Positions 24,616-54,112 are shown, counted from the stretch's first letter. The stretch is 64,000 nt of DNA from Hormiphora californensis (GCA_020137815.1 CM035362.1:1051793-1115792), one strand, 5' to 3'. The notes: generated from the sequence alone by a model not told the origin. Numbers and translations are program-made.

Positions 24616-25807
24616 ATATCAGACTCATATCACCACATGGTGACATATATCTGGAGATGCTTACTAGCGCAGCATTTGGACTTACAATCAGAGACTTCCG
24701 GGAGTGATTTGAGACGCTGTTTATTTAAAGAGACAGTTCAGATCGATATAGTATTCGGGACTGGAGTTTTAGTTTTAATTCGTTTAGTTCAGAAGGGTTT
24801 TTTTAGCTTCTTTTTTGTAACAACTATCGCCGTTTATGGGTTGAAGATTGTCGTTTTTGGTATCAGACCGCAGACGTATAATTTAGGCACAATGCATTAT
24901 GTTATTGAGTTATAGTTATGGTTATAGTTATATGTATCTGCGAAATTAGTGTTTTGTTTTTTGCATATATTGGCTACGTGTTTTTTTTTTCAGAAGTTGT
25001 TTTTGTGATTGAGTGTATCGTTAACTTTTATTTATTCTGCTACCCAAAATGTACGAGAGATATCACGTGAAGAAGTACCAATATGTAGATATAGATATAG
25101 GTAGATTGAGGTGATACTGATAGAGGTAGAGAACGGAGATGTCGGAGAGATGGATCTGATTTTTCTAAATGCCATGTTGTTCAGATTATTTCTTGCACTG
25201 CAGCTTCTTCAGCTATATCCGACTTTTCAACTTTGTACAATCGGTGGTGGAAATTAACTCACTGGCGCGGCCAGACCTCGTTTTGGTTCTAAAACGACAG
25301 TCAGACTCAGAAAGAGCAGGGCCTGCGCGGAAATTCAAAAAGGGTCTGAAGCTTCGTGAAGCTTAGCCCGTCTGAGTTTAACAGGCTGCTGCACTGACCT
25401 TTGCAGCGACGCTAGCTGTGTTCTTGCACCTCGGGGAGAACTCCCCGCTAGCTGGGACTACCCGAGCTGTCTCAGAGACTTCATTACCATATTTACCTGC
25501 CAGAAAAGGACTCCGTGACACTGACAAATCTGACCCACTTTTTGGCGTGGTATTACGCGAATGTCTTAGGCAGTTCATTTGTATGAGATCAGGAGATCTC
25601 TGGGATAAGTCACCGGGAAATCTCCCGGAGGTGTAAGGAAGGCCCGTTATGATGCTAGAAATTTTCGACCCACTGTCACAGTTCCGTGAAAAAGACCTTC
25701 TAACGAACAGTATGAAGAGTAAATAATAGTATGTTGAATTGTCAGATCACGACCATGGACGTGTACCATATTAGTGTTACGGGAAGAATATCAAGACGGC
25801 CAACGAG

Positions 25808-25890
25808 AGGGAGCCGGAGCTGGAGGAGTGGAGGGCTGGAGGGAGCTGGAGGGGCTGGAGGGAGACTGGAGGAGCTGGAGGGAAGGATCA
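25808..25890. repeat. 12-bp minisatellite GGAGCTGGAGGG (left arm)
   Basis: Irregular copies of GGAGCTGGAGGG. The right-arm counterpart (28,499-28,575) has about six regular copies in the opposite orientation. Confidence 0.8.
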
Positions 25891-26717
25891 GGGTGGGAGG
25901 GAGGAGCTGCTATCATGATCCATGTTTCAGATAAATAGTGTACTTTCTTTGATAGTCAATGATACCAGCTGTTGTATATAGTGCACTTTCTTGTCACCAG
26001 CTGTTGTATCCATTATTGAAGATTGTCTAAATCAAACATATTCGTACTGCAGTACTGGGACAGTAGGAAATCCTCACTATAGAGAAATATTTCGGCGACA
26101 AAGAATCATTTCTTTTTAATCTTTTTTTCTGGGAAATTTCTGCAGCAGAAAATATCCCCAGCAGCTGCAGCTGTAGAACTATAATAGAGAGAGGATCGAG
26201 CATTGTTGCAGTTATATTTGCGGCATCTCCTTCCCAAGACCTCTTGGCATTGGTAGTGGATTGTGGGCTATTGTTTCAAACTTCCTAACTAGGATATAAT
26301 TATAATGTTCCAAGGACATATAATTGAGTCAAAGGGATGGGAGAGAGTAGTATTTTAAATTATTCAGATATCAAAATTTCACATGTGGTTGACATGATTG
26401 ATATATTTGACCTCCAGTGGAATTTGAATTGTGATTCTATATCAGGACCATTAGCTCCACGATGCTGGTGGATTGATCACAGTGTTCGTATTATCTGATT
26501 AACTAAATCAAAAGTTAACATCATATGATAGTTGTCTTGTTCATTGAATTGTTCTCACTAGGTTCTGAGAATTCGAACAGTGCGGTGAACCTTTCATGTT
26601 GATTTATTAGGAATATAATAATTACCGCCTCATGTCTATTTTATAACATTAGGCAGAACTGGAGTCGGAGCTGTCTCGCTTCCTGCGGGGTCTGGTGCAA
26701 ACAATCAAAACTGATTT

Positions 26718-26792
26718 GGTACATGATGGTACTGATTTGGTACATGGTACTGATTTGGTACATGGTACTGATTTGGTACATGGTACTGCTGC
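26718..26792. repeat. 18-bp repeat ACTGATTTGGTACATGGT (left arm)
   Basis: About four tandem copies, mirrored at 27,590-27,672 in the right arm. Short frames over it (repeated PCTKSV or YHVPNQ) are artefacts. Confidence 0.85.
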
Positions 26793-28498
26793 AGTATAGT
26801 GGCTGTCAATGTCTGGACCATGACCAGTGACCACAGAACCCGCTATCAGATCGAGCGTTTCCCAATTAGGACGAATCAATCAGACCAATTCCCACTCAAT
26901 TGAAGTTACTAATTATTAATTAGGGAATGGACAGTTAGGGCATTAATGCCTGATATAAATTATAAGTAGGTCTCTAAATGCACACCTAATATAAAGTTCT
27001 TTATCCCTTTGTGAAAGCTATATTTTTATTCCATTGGTCCAAGTGCACTCATCATATATTGCAAATGTGATGTAGTTTTGTATTTTAAGCATTCGCATCA
27101 TATATAAATTATAATCACAGCAATTATGGCTATAATGACAGAATAGTGACATCGATTACGGCCTGATATGACGCCATTACCCATCTCTTTACTCTATATA
27201 GACCGGGGGAGCTATCAGGCAGGAATCGCTGTCACTATTCTGTCAATAGCCATAATTGCGGTGATTATAATGTATATATTGATGCGAATGCTTAAAATAC
27301 AAAACTACATCACATTTGCAATATATGATGAGTGCACTTGGACCAATGGAATAAAAATATAGCTTTCACAAAGGGATAAAGAACTTTATATTAGGTGTGC
27401 ATTTAGAGACCTACTTATAATTTATATCAGGCATTAATTGCCCTAACTGTCCATTCCCTAATTAATAATTAGTAACTTCAATTGAGTGGGAATTGGTCTG
27501 ATTGGATTCGTCCTAATTGGGAACGCTCGATCTGATAGCGGGTTCTGTGGTCACTGGTCATGGTCCAGACATTGACAGCCACTATACTGCAGCAGTACCA
27601 TGTACCAAATCAGTACCATGTACCAAATCAGTACCATGTACCAAATCAGTACCATCATGTACCAAATCAGTTTGATTGTTTGCACCAGACCCCGCAGAAG
27701 CGAGACAGCTCCAGACTCCAGTGTCTGCCTAATGTTATAAAATAGACATGAGGCGGTAATTATTACATTCCTAATAAATCAACATGAAAGGTTCACCGCA
27801 CTGTTCGAATTCTCAGAACCTAGTGAGAACAATTCAATGAACAGGGCAACGATCATATGATCTTAACTTTTGATTTAGTTAATCAGATAATACGAACACT
27901 GTGATCAATCCACCAGCATCGTGGAGCTAATGGTCCATGATATAGAATCACAATTCAAAATTCCACTGGAGGTCAAATATATCAATCATGTCAACCACAT
28001 GTGAAATTTTGATATCTGAATAATTTAAAATACTACTCTCTCCCATCCCTTTGACTCAATTATATGTCCTTGGAACATTATAATTATATCCTAGTTAGGA
28101 AGGTTGAAACAATAGCCCACAATCCAGCTACCAATGCCAAGAGGTCTTGGGAAGGAGATGCCGCAAATATAACTGCAACAATGCTCGATCCTCTCTCTAT
28201 TATAGTTCTACAGCTGCAGCTGCTGGGGATATTTTCTGCTGCAGAAATTTCCCAGAAAAAAAGAAGATTAAAAAGAAATGATTCTTTGTCGCCGAAATAT
28301 TTCTCTATAGTGAGGATTTCCTACTGTCCAGTACTGCAGTACGAATATGTTTGATTTAGACAATCTTACATAATGGATACAACAGCTGGTGACAAGAAAG
28401 TGCACTATATACAACAGCTGGTATCATTGACTATCAAAGAAAGTACACTATTTATCTGAAACATGGATCATGATAGCAGCTCCTCCCTCCCACCCTGA

Positions 28499-28575
28499 TC
28501 CTTCCCTCCAGCTCCCTCCAGCTCCCTCCAGCTCCCTCCAGCTCCCTCCAGCTCCCTCCAGCTCCCTCCAGCTCC
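28499..28575. repeat. 12-bp minisatellite CTCCCTCCAGCT
   Basis: About six clean tandem copies of the 12-mer, ending in CTCCGGGCTCCC. Confidence 0.9.
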
Positions 28576-29779
28576 GGGCTCCCTCTCGTTGGCCGTCTTG
28601 ATATTCTTCCCGTAACACTAATATGGTACACGTCCATGGTCGTGATCTGACAATTCAACATACTATTATTTACTCTTCATACTGTTCGTAGAAGGTCTTT
28701 TTCACGGAACTGTGATAGTGGGTCGAAAATATTCTAGCATCATAACGGCCTTCCTTACACCTCCGGGAGATTTCCCGGTGACTTATCCCAGAGATCTCCT
28801 GATCTCATACAAATGAACTGCCTAAGACATTCGCGTAATACCACGCCAAAAAGTGGGTCAGATTTGTCAGTGTCACGGAGTCACTTTTCTGGCAGGTAAA
28901 TATGGTAATGAAGTCTCTGAGACAGCTCGGGTAGTCCAGCTAGCGGGGAGTTCTCCCCGAGGTGCAAGAAACACAGCTAGCGGTCGCTGCAAAGGTCAGT
29001 GCAGCAGCCTGTAAACTCAGACGGGCTAAGCTTCACGAAGCTTCAGACCCTTATTTGAATTTCCGCGCAGGCCCTGCTCTTTCTGAGTCTGACTGTCGTT
29101 TTGAGAACCAAAACGAGGTCTGGCCGCGCCAGTGAGTTAATTCCCACCACCGATTGTACAAAGTTGAAAAGTCGGATATAGCTGAAGAAGCTGCAGTGCA
29201 AGAAATAATCTGAACAACATAGCATTTAGAAAAATCAGATACATCTCTCCGACATCTCTCCGTTCTCTACCTCTATCAGTATCACCTCAATCTACCTATC
29301 TCTATATCTACATATTGGTACTTCTTCACGTGATATCTCTCGTACATTTTGGGTACAGAATAAATATAAAGTTAACGATACACTCAATCACAAAAACAAC
29401 TTCTGAAAAAAAAAACACGTAGCCAATATATGCAAAAAACTAAAACACTAATTTCGCAGATACACTATAACCATAACTATAACTCAATAACATAATGCAT
29501 TGTGCCTAAATTATACGTCTGCGGTCTGATACCAAAAACGACAATCTTCAACCCATAAACGGCGATAGTTGTTACAAAAAAGAAGCTAAAAAAACCCTTC
29601 TGAACTAAACGAATGTAAAACTAAAACTTCCAGTCCCGAATACTATATCGATCTGAACTGTCTCTTTAAATAAACAGCCGTCTCAAATCACTCCCGGAAG
29701 TCTCTGATTGTAAGTCCAAATGCTGCGCTAGTAAGCATCTCCAGATATATGTCACCATGTGGTGATATGAGTCTGACAT

Positions 29780-47708
<17,929 letters not shown>

Positions 47709-48279
47709 GTGGCTAGTCTTGAAAGCGATTAGTTTCCTCTAAACCACTGCCAATGTCCAGTACAGTTCAGCAAATGAGAGAACCAGGTTAAAAAGAAAGA
47801 AAAATCGAAATCTTTTTTACAAGAAAAACAAAATCTCGGCTGAGCTCGAATCCACGAAAAAGAAAGAAGTAATGCGCGGCGTAGAATGCAGCGCATGTGA
47901 ACGATTGCGCGCTGGCACAGAAAACAAAATTGAACTGAAATTTCGTAACGTAAAAAAAGTTCACAGTTTCAAGTTTCAAGTTTCAAAGAGCCTCAATCCT
48001 CAAGGTGACACACAGCAGTCTTACCACAGCGCGAGAGGACAGCAACCAGTAGCAGGAGACACCCCGATATCAATAGTGAGATGTCCAGAGCAGGGGACAT
48101 CCATTATCACGAATAAAGATCATGCGTGAATCGTGATATCGGGGTGTCTCCCGGAGACAGTCTCCGGCTGCAGGCGCTGTCGTCTCTCGACTTAAATGCT
48201 GTGGTGAGCATCATGTGTCATCTGTGAGTCTCCTAGAGGCCTTTGTATAATTCCTACTGATCCAAAACTCCAATTTAGT
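47709..48279. promoter_or_regulatory. divergent promoter region TMEM260/CIAO3
   Basis: The 571 bp between the two start codons are shared by the minus-strand TMEM260 and plus-strand CIAO3 genes, so both 5' UTRs and promoters should lie here. No TATA-like motif is placed convincingly. The main feature is the inverted repeat listed next. Confidence 0.6.
48055..48151. repeat. perfect 18-bp inverted repeat in the divergent promoter
   Basis: GGAGACACCCCGATATCA (48,055-48,072) is exactly mirrored by TGATATCGGGGTGTCTCC (48,134-48,151). Inside is a second stem (ATGTCC...GGACAT) and a near-match AATAGTGAG / ATTATCACG. The whole could fold into a cruciform of about 97 bp. It is either a short MITE or a regulatory palindrome. 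Confidence 0.8.
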
Positions 48280-49437
48280 ATGAACAGTTTCAGTGGAACT
48301 CTCCGATTAACAGATCTGAACGATTTCATCGGTCCCTCACAAGAATGTACCAAACCTGTTCCAGTTGCCAAGTCAACCAAGCGAGGAGTTATCAAAATTA
48401 ACAAAGACGGAGGTCTCACCCAGAATTCCCTACCACTCCAAAAACAGACCATATCACTGACGGATTGTCTGGCGTGTAGTGGATGTGTGACCTCTGCAGA
48501 GACTGTACTTATCGAATCACAATCCCTGGGTACCCTTACCAAAGTTCGATCTGAGCACCCTGATTGGGTTTACGTGGCAACTATCTCTCCCCAATCTGTT
48601 GCTTCACTCGCCACGAAACACCATCTTTCTTTTGAAGATGCTGCATCTCGGCTAATTGCATGTGCCAGGGGGAACGGTTATAAGTATGTGTTCAGCTCAG
48701 TCGAGGGGAGTGAAATAGCACATCAACTTGGGGGAAGGGAGTTAGTAGCTCGGAGATCAGCCGGTACAACACCAATCCTCGCTAGTGCTTGTCCTGGTTG
48801 GATCTGTTACGCTGAGAAGACCCAGACACCCGCCATTCTATCCCATATCAGCGCCATCAGATCTCCCCAGAGCATCCTGGGAGCGCTGGTTAAATCGTCT
48901 GTCAGCAAGATACATGGAGTGCCACAAGACAGTGTATACCATGTTTCTGTGATGCCGTGTTACGATAAAAAGTTGGAGGCATCACGGGCTGAGTTCAAAT
49001 CTGACACAACGTCAGAGGTGGATCTGGTACTGAGTACGGCTGAAATTGAGGACCTTTGGGATATTTCAAAGGGACCAACATCATCGAATTCAATTGTTTT
49101 TAACTCAGTCCTCGCGCTAGACACTTCCTATCCCATACAGACTCTCTCAGGGGGCAGCTCAGGTGGCTTTGCGGAGCGTGTGTTACACCACCTCGCATTG
49201 TCCCTTAACCTTCCCCCACCCCCTCCTGCCATGAACTTTACACCCCTTCGAAACAAGGACCTCCTGGAATGTTCGGTTGAGATTGGGGGAACGGTGTACA
49301 AAGTTGCGAAGGCGTATGGTTTCAGGAACATCCAGAATGTGATACAAAAAGTGAAACACGGCAAGTGCAAGTATGACTATGTCGAACTAATGGCGTGCCG
49401 GGGGCGTTTCAAAAAGGGGGGGGGGAGTAAAGACTGA
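48280..49437 (+). CDS. CIAO3: CIAO3/NARFL (Nar1), cytosolic Fe-S assembly; 3' end degraded
   Basis: A single open exon of 385 codons. It begins MNSFSGTLRLTDLNDFIGPS and contains CLACSGCVTSAE (N-terminal Fe-S cysteines), ASACPGWICYAEKT, RSPQSILGALVK and VMPCYDKKLEASR, then LRNKDLLECS and AYGFRNIQNVIQKVK: the Nar1/iron-only hydrogenase-like fold. Family knowledge: CIAO3 bridges early and late steps of cytosolic Fe-S protein assembly. The last conserved Cys motif, normally MACPxGCLNGGGQ, is corrupted to MACRGRFKKGGG. The frame stops where the homopolymer patch starts, so about 80-90 C-terminal residues are missing from the sequence as given. Human CIAO3 is about 476 aa. The break is probably a sequence-quality defect, not a real truncation. 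No introns interrupt the visible part. Confidence 0.96.
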   Translation: MNSFSGTLRLTDLNDFIGPSQECTKPVPVAKSTKRGVIKINKDGGLTQNSLPLQKQTISLTDCLACSGCVTSAETVLIESQSLGTLTKVRSEHPDWVYVATISPQSVASLATKHHLSFEDAASRLIACARGNGYKYVFSSVEGSEIAHQLGGRELVARRSAGTTPILASACPGWICYAEKTQTPAILSHISAIRSPQSILGALVKSSVSKIHGVPQDSVYHVSVMPCYDKKLEASRAEFKSDTTSEVDLVLSTAEIEDLWDISKGPTSSNSIVFNSVLALDTSYPIQTLSGGSSGGFAERVLHHLALSLNLPPPPPAMNFTPLRNKDLLECSVEIGGTVYKVAKAYGFRNIQNVIQKVKHGKCKYDYVELMACRGRFKKGGGSKD

Positions 49438-49710
49438 GAACCTGGGGGGGGGGGAAATTTTTTTCAGTTTGGGGGGGAAAGTGGGGGGGAAAATTTTTAA
49501 AAGGGGGGGGTTCGGGGGTGGGGGGGGGGAGAATAATTAATTTTAGAATCGGGTGGGGAATTTTTGATTGGGCATTATGGGGAAAAAATTTTGGTAGGGG
49601 AAAAACAGGGAAAGGGGATTTTCCCAAAAAGGGGGCAAACCCCCCCCTTTCCCGGGTTTTTTTTTTTCTTTCCTCTTTAAGTTTTTTTTTTTGGGGGGGG
49701 GGGGGGGGGG

Positions 49711-49746
<36 letters not shown>

Positions 49747-50050
49747 GGGGGGGGGGGGAAAAAAGGAAACCCAAAATTTTGGGGGCCCCCGGGGCCCCCT
49801 TTTCCCCTCGCCCCTTCCCGCCCATTTATTTTTCTTAAAATTTTCCTCTCTCCCCCTCCCCTCCCCCTTCTCCCCTCTCCTTTAGGTATCAAAAGGAAAA
49901 GCCAAGGAAAACCCCAAAAACCCAGGAAAATTTTTCCTTACAAAAACTCAAAAACCTATAAAGACCACAATAAACCCCCCCGCTTGTATCCCCCTGATCC
50001 TTTCCATGAGTTCTTCCCAAATATCCTCAACCGGGCCCCCACGATTATTG
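49425..50050. other. second degraded homopolymer patch
   Basis: Long G, A and T runs (G and A runs at 49,690-49,760) replace the expected 3' end of CIAO3 and 5' end of OGFOD1. From about 49,900 the sequence becomes readable again with inflated C and A runs; DPFHEFFPNIL-like text can be read at about 49,995. Texture is the same as in 16.1-19.3 kb. Confidence 0.85.
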
Positions 50051-51449
50051 GGGGTTTAAAAGGGAACGTTTCACCTTTAAGGAAAATGATCTTCTCTCTC
50101 TACACCAGACAGACGATCTGAACTCGTGTTCTGTTCCTGAGGTATCCGCTGTCCGTGATTTTATATACACAGATGTGAAGAGGGTCCTGGAAAGTATTAC
50201 AGGGGCAAAGTATAATGACACTGTGGATCTACACGGTATAAAACTGGAGCAATCTAACAACCTACTCTGTCACTCGGATTGTCTCTCATCACGTCACACT
50301 GCCTTCATTCTCTATCTAGTACCGGGTGACTGGTGTAAAGATGATGGTGGCACACTAGATTTGTTTGGATCAGACGACAATAACCAGCCGGTAAAGTGGT
50401 TCAATCCCTAGTTCCTGTTTTCAACTCTTTTAGTTGGTTTGAGGTTTCTAACAAGTCCTGGCATCAAGTCTCTGAAGTCCTGACAGCCACTAAAACACGG
50501 TGGTCGATCAGCGGTTGGTTTCACTTCTGATTCCCATCCTGTTGTTCCAATTCCCCCTCCCCGGGACTCGCCCCTTCCTTTATCTCTCCCTGGGGATGGT
50601 GATATTAGTGATACTCACTCCTGGTTATCACTAAAGTACCTCAATATAGAGGTTACCTCTGCATGTCATGGAACAGTTCCAGGATGAATCTGAAGGTCTC
50701 CCTTGGCTGGATTTCTTAACGATGAGAAGTTTGCACAGCTGAAGGGAGGGGTTGGAAGCTTGCCAGGGCTGGGATCCTGTTGGGCCTGCCCATAAACGTC
50801 ACCACGACCTCCTAGACACGACCTAGAGCTCCTCCAATTGTCGCAGGAATTCAGCTCCTTACTCAGATCTGATGGGTTTGCGGTTTTCCTATCTCACTGT
50901 ACAGGACTAGCACTATCCCCTGCTTATGAAGACCCCACTGAACCCAAATATACAGACACCTCGTACGGTATCCTAGCAACATCAGTAACTAGGTGGAAGG
51001 TGGGTAGTTACACACTGTTATCTGACCAGGAAGTGGCAGGGTTACCAGATCGACTTCATGTCTTTTACCATGTAATGTGCTGTGAGGAGGGTGGTGATAA
51101 GGGTGACACTAAGGCTAAGGAGAGTGAGAAAGGTGTCACCCAGGGAGGTGATGATACAAATGGACACACAGAGATGCCAAAGGAAGCAGAGGAAGAAGAT
51201 GATGAGGATGATGATTTTGGTGGCTACATCTCGTTCATCAGTGATAAAACCAGTGAGCCACTTCTAGTGGTGCCACCCCAGAACAACACCTTATCTCTGG
51301 TGTTCACTAAGGGAGATGAGTGGTGTTTTACCAAACATGTAGGTGCTAAATTTGGACAAGGAAGCAGGTTCTATTGCTTCTCTGCACAGATGGTCGGGAG
51401 AGAGGAGGAGGAGGAGGAGGAAGAGGGAGATAATAGTGATGAATCGTAA
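49995..51449 (+). CDS. OGFOD1: OGFOD1 (prolyl 3-hydroxylase), broken by frameshifts
   Basis: Readable segments run in order: DPFHEFFPNIL (about 49,995), QTDDLNSCSVPEVSAVRDF (about 50,107), then HGIKLEQSNNLLCHSDCLS and TAFILYLVPGDW with GGTLDLFGSD to 50,411. Next, in another frame, come WFEVSNKSWHQVSEV and TKTRWSISGWFHF (about 50,437-50,527), and a final 203-codon frame from 50,838. The double-stranded beta-helix Fe(II) ligands are visible: His and Asp of LCHSD and His of SWHQ. Arg of TRWSISGW would bind 2-oxoglutarate. The C-terminal domain has an acidic insert (EAEEEDDEDDD) and GDEWCFTKHVG, and the stop is at 51,449. Family knowledge: OGFOD1 hydroxylates a proline of ribosomal protein uS12. 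At least two frame changes (about 50,405 and 50,525) and the missing N-terminus trace to the degraded patch; introns may also intervene. Tandem with CIAO3. Confidence 0.92.
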
Positions 51450-51913
51450 TAAGTTATTGGATCATTTTATAGTTTGTTTGTTTGTCGTAGAACGTTTTAA
51501 CTACATGAGTGTGTCAGGGTTTTTTCAGGGTTTTTACTTTTTAGTGCACTGTTACATCATTCGGTTACGTAAAACCCTGCTATTTTTCAACTGGGACATG
51601 ACTTCATATTGTATTTGGCCACAGTACAAACAAATAGGTCTTCTAGAACAATGTAGAACAACTGTCAACTATAGATAGTAATTAGATACACATGATGTAG
51701 AGTATAGATCATACTACTAGAAGAAGTTGTACAACTACATTTTGTTTGTTGTTTTGAGTTCATTTTATTGATCCGCCATCCGGGATTTTGACGACAATCG
51801 TACTCTGTTTTAATTAACTTATTCACTTTTTATACATCATCTTGTCTCACTGCTTATTAGAAGTGAACTTCGAACCCTCTTTACTAACCGAGCCTCCATC
51901 GCTTAGCAGTGTA

Positions 51914-52514
51914 ATGGCATCCGCAGTTAATCAAACTACATCAACAGAAGGTAGGTGTTTTACAATGTATGCTGTATGCTTATTGCTTTATCCACCAGCA
52001 CAGCAGTGAATTAGCTGTGTTTTCTCAAACTGTTTTACAATAAAAAATAAGCAAGATAATTACTTCTGTAGATAATACGGCGTCTATTCATCTCGTCGAG
52101 CGGGAAGGAGAAACCCAAACCCCTAACCCCTCAGTCGCCCTCTCTCCAGTAGCCACTACTACAGCTGGTGGTGGTAACCCTATCTGTGAGGAGTGTGACG
52201 CTGGCCCCTACACCCCCGAGACTGAGGATGAGGTGGATGAATACGATCAGATAATTGAGAGGAGCGGGTGCGCCAAGGAACACTACTCATTGCAGGTAAT
52301 GTGTTAATTGGGTAATTAGGAAGTAATTTCATGGAATTCTTTTAACTTACCGTACTTCAATTCCACTTAAATTCTTTACATTTTACTTCATATCATTTTA
52401 ATGTTTTATTAATTTCAGGACTGTTACCATGACAACAATAGAATGTGGGCAAAGTGCAAAGTAGAGATGGATAACTTCAGAGTGTGTATGTCAGCCATGG
52501 CTGCTAAACGGTGA
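51914..52514 (+). CDS. COA4: COA4 (CHCHD8), twin CX9C cytochrome c oxidase assembly factor
   Basis: Three exons, 51,914-51,950, 52,072-52,295 and 52,419-52,514, have GT-AG borders and encode about 118 aa. The N-terminal half is unstructured (MASAVNQTTSTE, then Thr/Pro-rich) with an extra Cys pair (ICEEC). The C-terminal core is YDQIIERSGCAKEHYSLQDC, then CKVEMDNFRVCMSAMAAKR. This gives two C-X9-C pairs that form the disulphide-linked helical hairpin of Mia40 substrates. The IIERSGCA start of the core is the COA4 signature. Family knowledge: it acts in the mitochondrial intermembrane space in complex IV assembly. Human COA4 is about 87 aa, so the N-terminal extension is longer here. A GA microsatellite begins about 17 bp after the stop. 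Confidence 0.92.
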
Positions 52515-52529
52515 CCCAGCAGGATAGCA

Positions 52530-52630
52530 AGAGAGAGAGAGAGGGAGAGTGAGAGGGAGTGTGAGAGAGAGAAGGAGAGAGAGAGAGAGAGATACAGAAA
52601 GAAACTGTATGTGTGTGAGGGAGAGAGAGA
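52530..52630. repeat. GA-rich microsatellite
   Basis: Interrupted GA repeat in the COA4 3' flank. Confidence 0.9.
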
Positions 52631-52759
52631 CATTAGAGCTCAAGAACACCCACTATAATTAACCATTACTATTAGTAATGGTAATTTACTAACCTAATGA
52701 TTTATTAGACTGATCTACCCCTGTCTACACAAATAGTGTATTAATAGATTGGTAACTGC

Positions 52760-54112
52760 CAGGAAGCGACCGAATATTCGGTTCGGTTCGGTTCGGTTCG
52801 GAAATTCGGTGTTTTTTGGGTGGTTCGGTTCGGTTCGGTTCGGTAGGAAATTTTGGCCGAACCACCGAATTTTTTGGTCAAAAAATGCCCAGAAATCGGG
52901 CTTTTTCATGCAAAATTTTCCAATTATTTCACGAAAATTGTATGGATTTCAATGTCAATTTCGCCGTATTAACCCTATTTCGAATCGGTGGTGCTATGCG
53001 GAAATGATTTCGCTAGTTAGCGGGTTCGATATGGATTGATTTGATACCTGACTTCCCGTCGAATCGTGTCCTCATGAGAGGGTCAACAAATTCAGAAACT
53101 TTTTTTTTCAAAAAATTCATGGAGAGCACCGATCAAGGTGTTAAGAATCATTCTCTGAAATTTTGTAAAAAAGTTTGGAAAATATTTCAAAGTCAATTTT
53201 ATGGAAAATTTTCTATGTCAATTTTTGCGTACGAATCGTGTTTCGAATCGGTATTGCTAAGCGGGAGTGATGTTGCTTAATTAGTGGGTCCGAGATGGAT
53301 TATGCTGATACGTGATCCCCCATCAAATCTAATTAGGAAGTTTAGGGGAAACGATTCATGTTTCAATAAATCCTGCTAATTAGCGAGAGCACTGCCGCAT
53401 AGCATCACCGATTCGCAACACGATTCGTACGGCAAAATTTACATAGAATTTTTTTTCCGAAATTGGCTTTGAAATATTTTACAAAGTTTTTTTCACAAAA
53501 TTAAATGTTTCTCTAAAAATTCATGGAGAGCATCGATCAAGGTATTGAGAATCATTACCTGAAATTTGGTGAAATTTTTTTTGTGAAAAATATTTTTAGT
53601 AAAGTATGGTATACGAATCGTGTTTCTAATCGACAATGCTAAACGGGAGTGATGTTGGTAATTAGTGGGTCCGAGATGGATTGTGCTGATACGTGATCCC
53701 CCATCAAATCTAATTAGGAAATTTAGAGAGACACGAGTCATGGTTCGTTTAATCCTGCTAATTAGCAATACCATTCCCGTATAGCATTGCCGATTCGAAA
53801 CACGATTCGTACGCAAAAATTGACATAGAAAATTTACGATAAAATTGACTTTGAAATTTTTTTCACAAAATTGACTTTGAAATTTTTTCAAACATTTTTT
53901 AACAAAATTTCAGAGAATGATTCTCAATACCTTGATCGGTGCTCTCCATGACTTTTTAGAGAAACATTTATACAGAAAAAGTTTTGTATGGTTCGGTTCG
54001 GTTCGATTACCGAAATTCGGTTCGGTTCGGTTCGGTTCGGTTCGGTAAAAAAGTTTTTCAAATTCGGTTCGGTTCGGTTCGGTGGAAAAAAATCCGGTTC
54101 GGTCGTTTCCTG
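52760..54112. mobile_element. non-autonomous hAT-like transposon
   Basis: The terminal inverted repeat CAGGAAGCGACCGAA (left) faces TTCGGTCGTTTCCTG (right), one mismatch in 15. A perfect 8-bp target-site duplication GTAACTGC flanks it (52,752-52,759 and 54,113-54,120). CAGG ends and an 8-bp duplication are diagnostic of the hAT superfamily. Subterminal arrays of GGTTC pentamers (TTCGGTTCGGTTCGG) sit inside both ends, as binding-site arrays do in many hAT elements. The interior holds diverged direct and inverted copies of a segment containing GGGTCCGAGATGGATT and TACGTGATCCCCCATCAAAT. No transposase is visible; open frames over the pentamers are artefacts. Confidence 0.9.

Larger units (their letters stand above)
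19302..27168. repeat. left arm of the 15.8-kb palindrome
   Basis: The arm is collinear, in reverse complement, with 27,213-35,130. Correspondence can be followed from the outer end (TTTGATTTTGAGCGTGATAT at about 19,321, mirrored at about 35,098) to the turn (CCTGATA 27,162-27,168 / TATCAGG 27,213-27,219). It holds a GPCR copy, TMEM260 exons 9-18 and the spacer beyond. Differences from the right arm are a few percent substitutions plus many single-base indels. Indels are dense at 20-22 kb, next to the degraded region, and sparse at 22.5-24.6 kb. Confidence 0.93.

Noticed and set aside
26649-27745. Possible tandem-repeat peptide genes (PCTKSV / YHVPNQ) on either side of the palindrome centre
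   Set aside because: An 18-bp non-coding repeat seen on both arms in different frames; no start, signal or splice context, and the frame differs between arms.
25100-29300. Clustered GC-rich motifs (GAACTCCCCGCTAGCTGG, CACCGGGAAATCTCCCGG) as an RNA gene
   Set aside because: Short stems can be drawn, but there is no match to tRNA, snRNA or other families that I can recognise.
47786-48129. Possible extra coding exon upstream of CIAO3 (85-codon frame)
   Set aside because: It overlaps the perfect inverted repeat and the divergent 5' region. CIAO3 begins with its expected N-terminus at 48,280.
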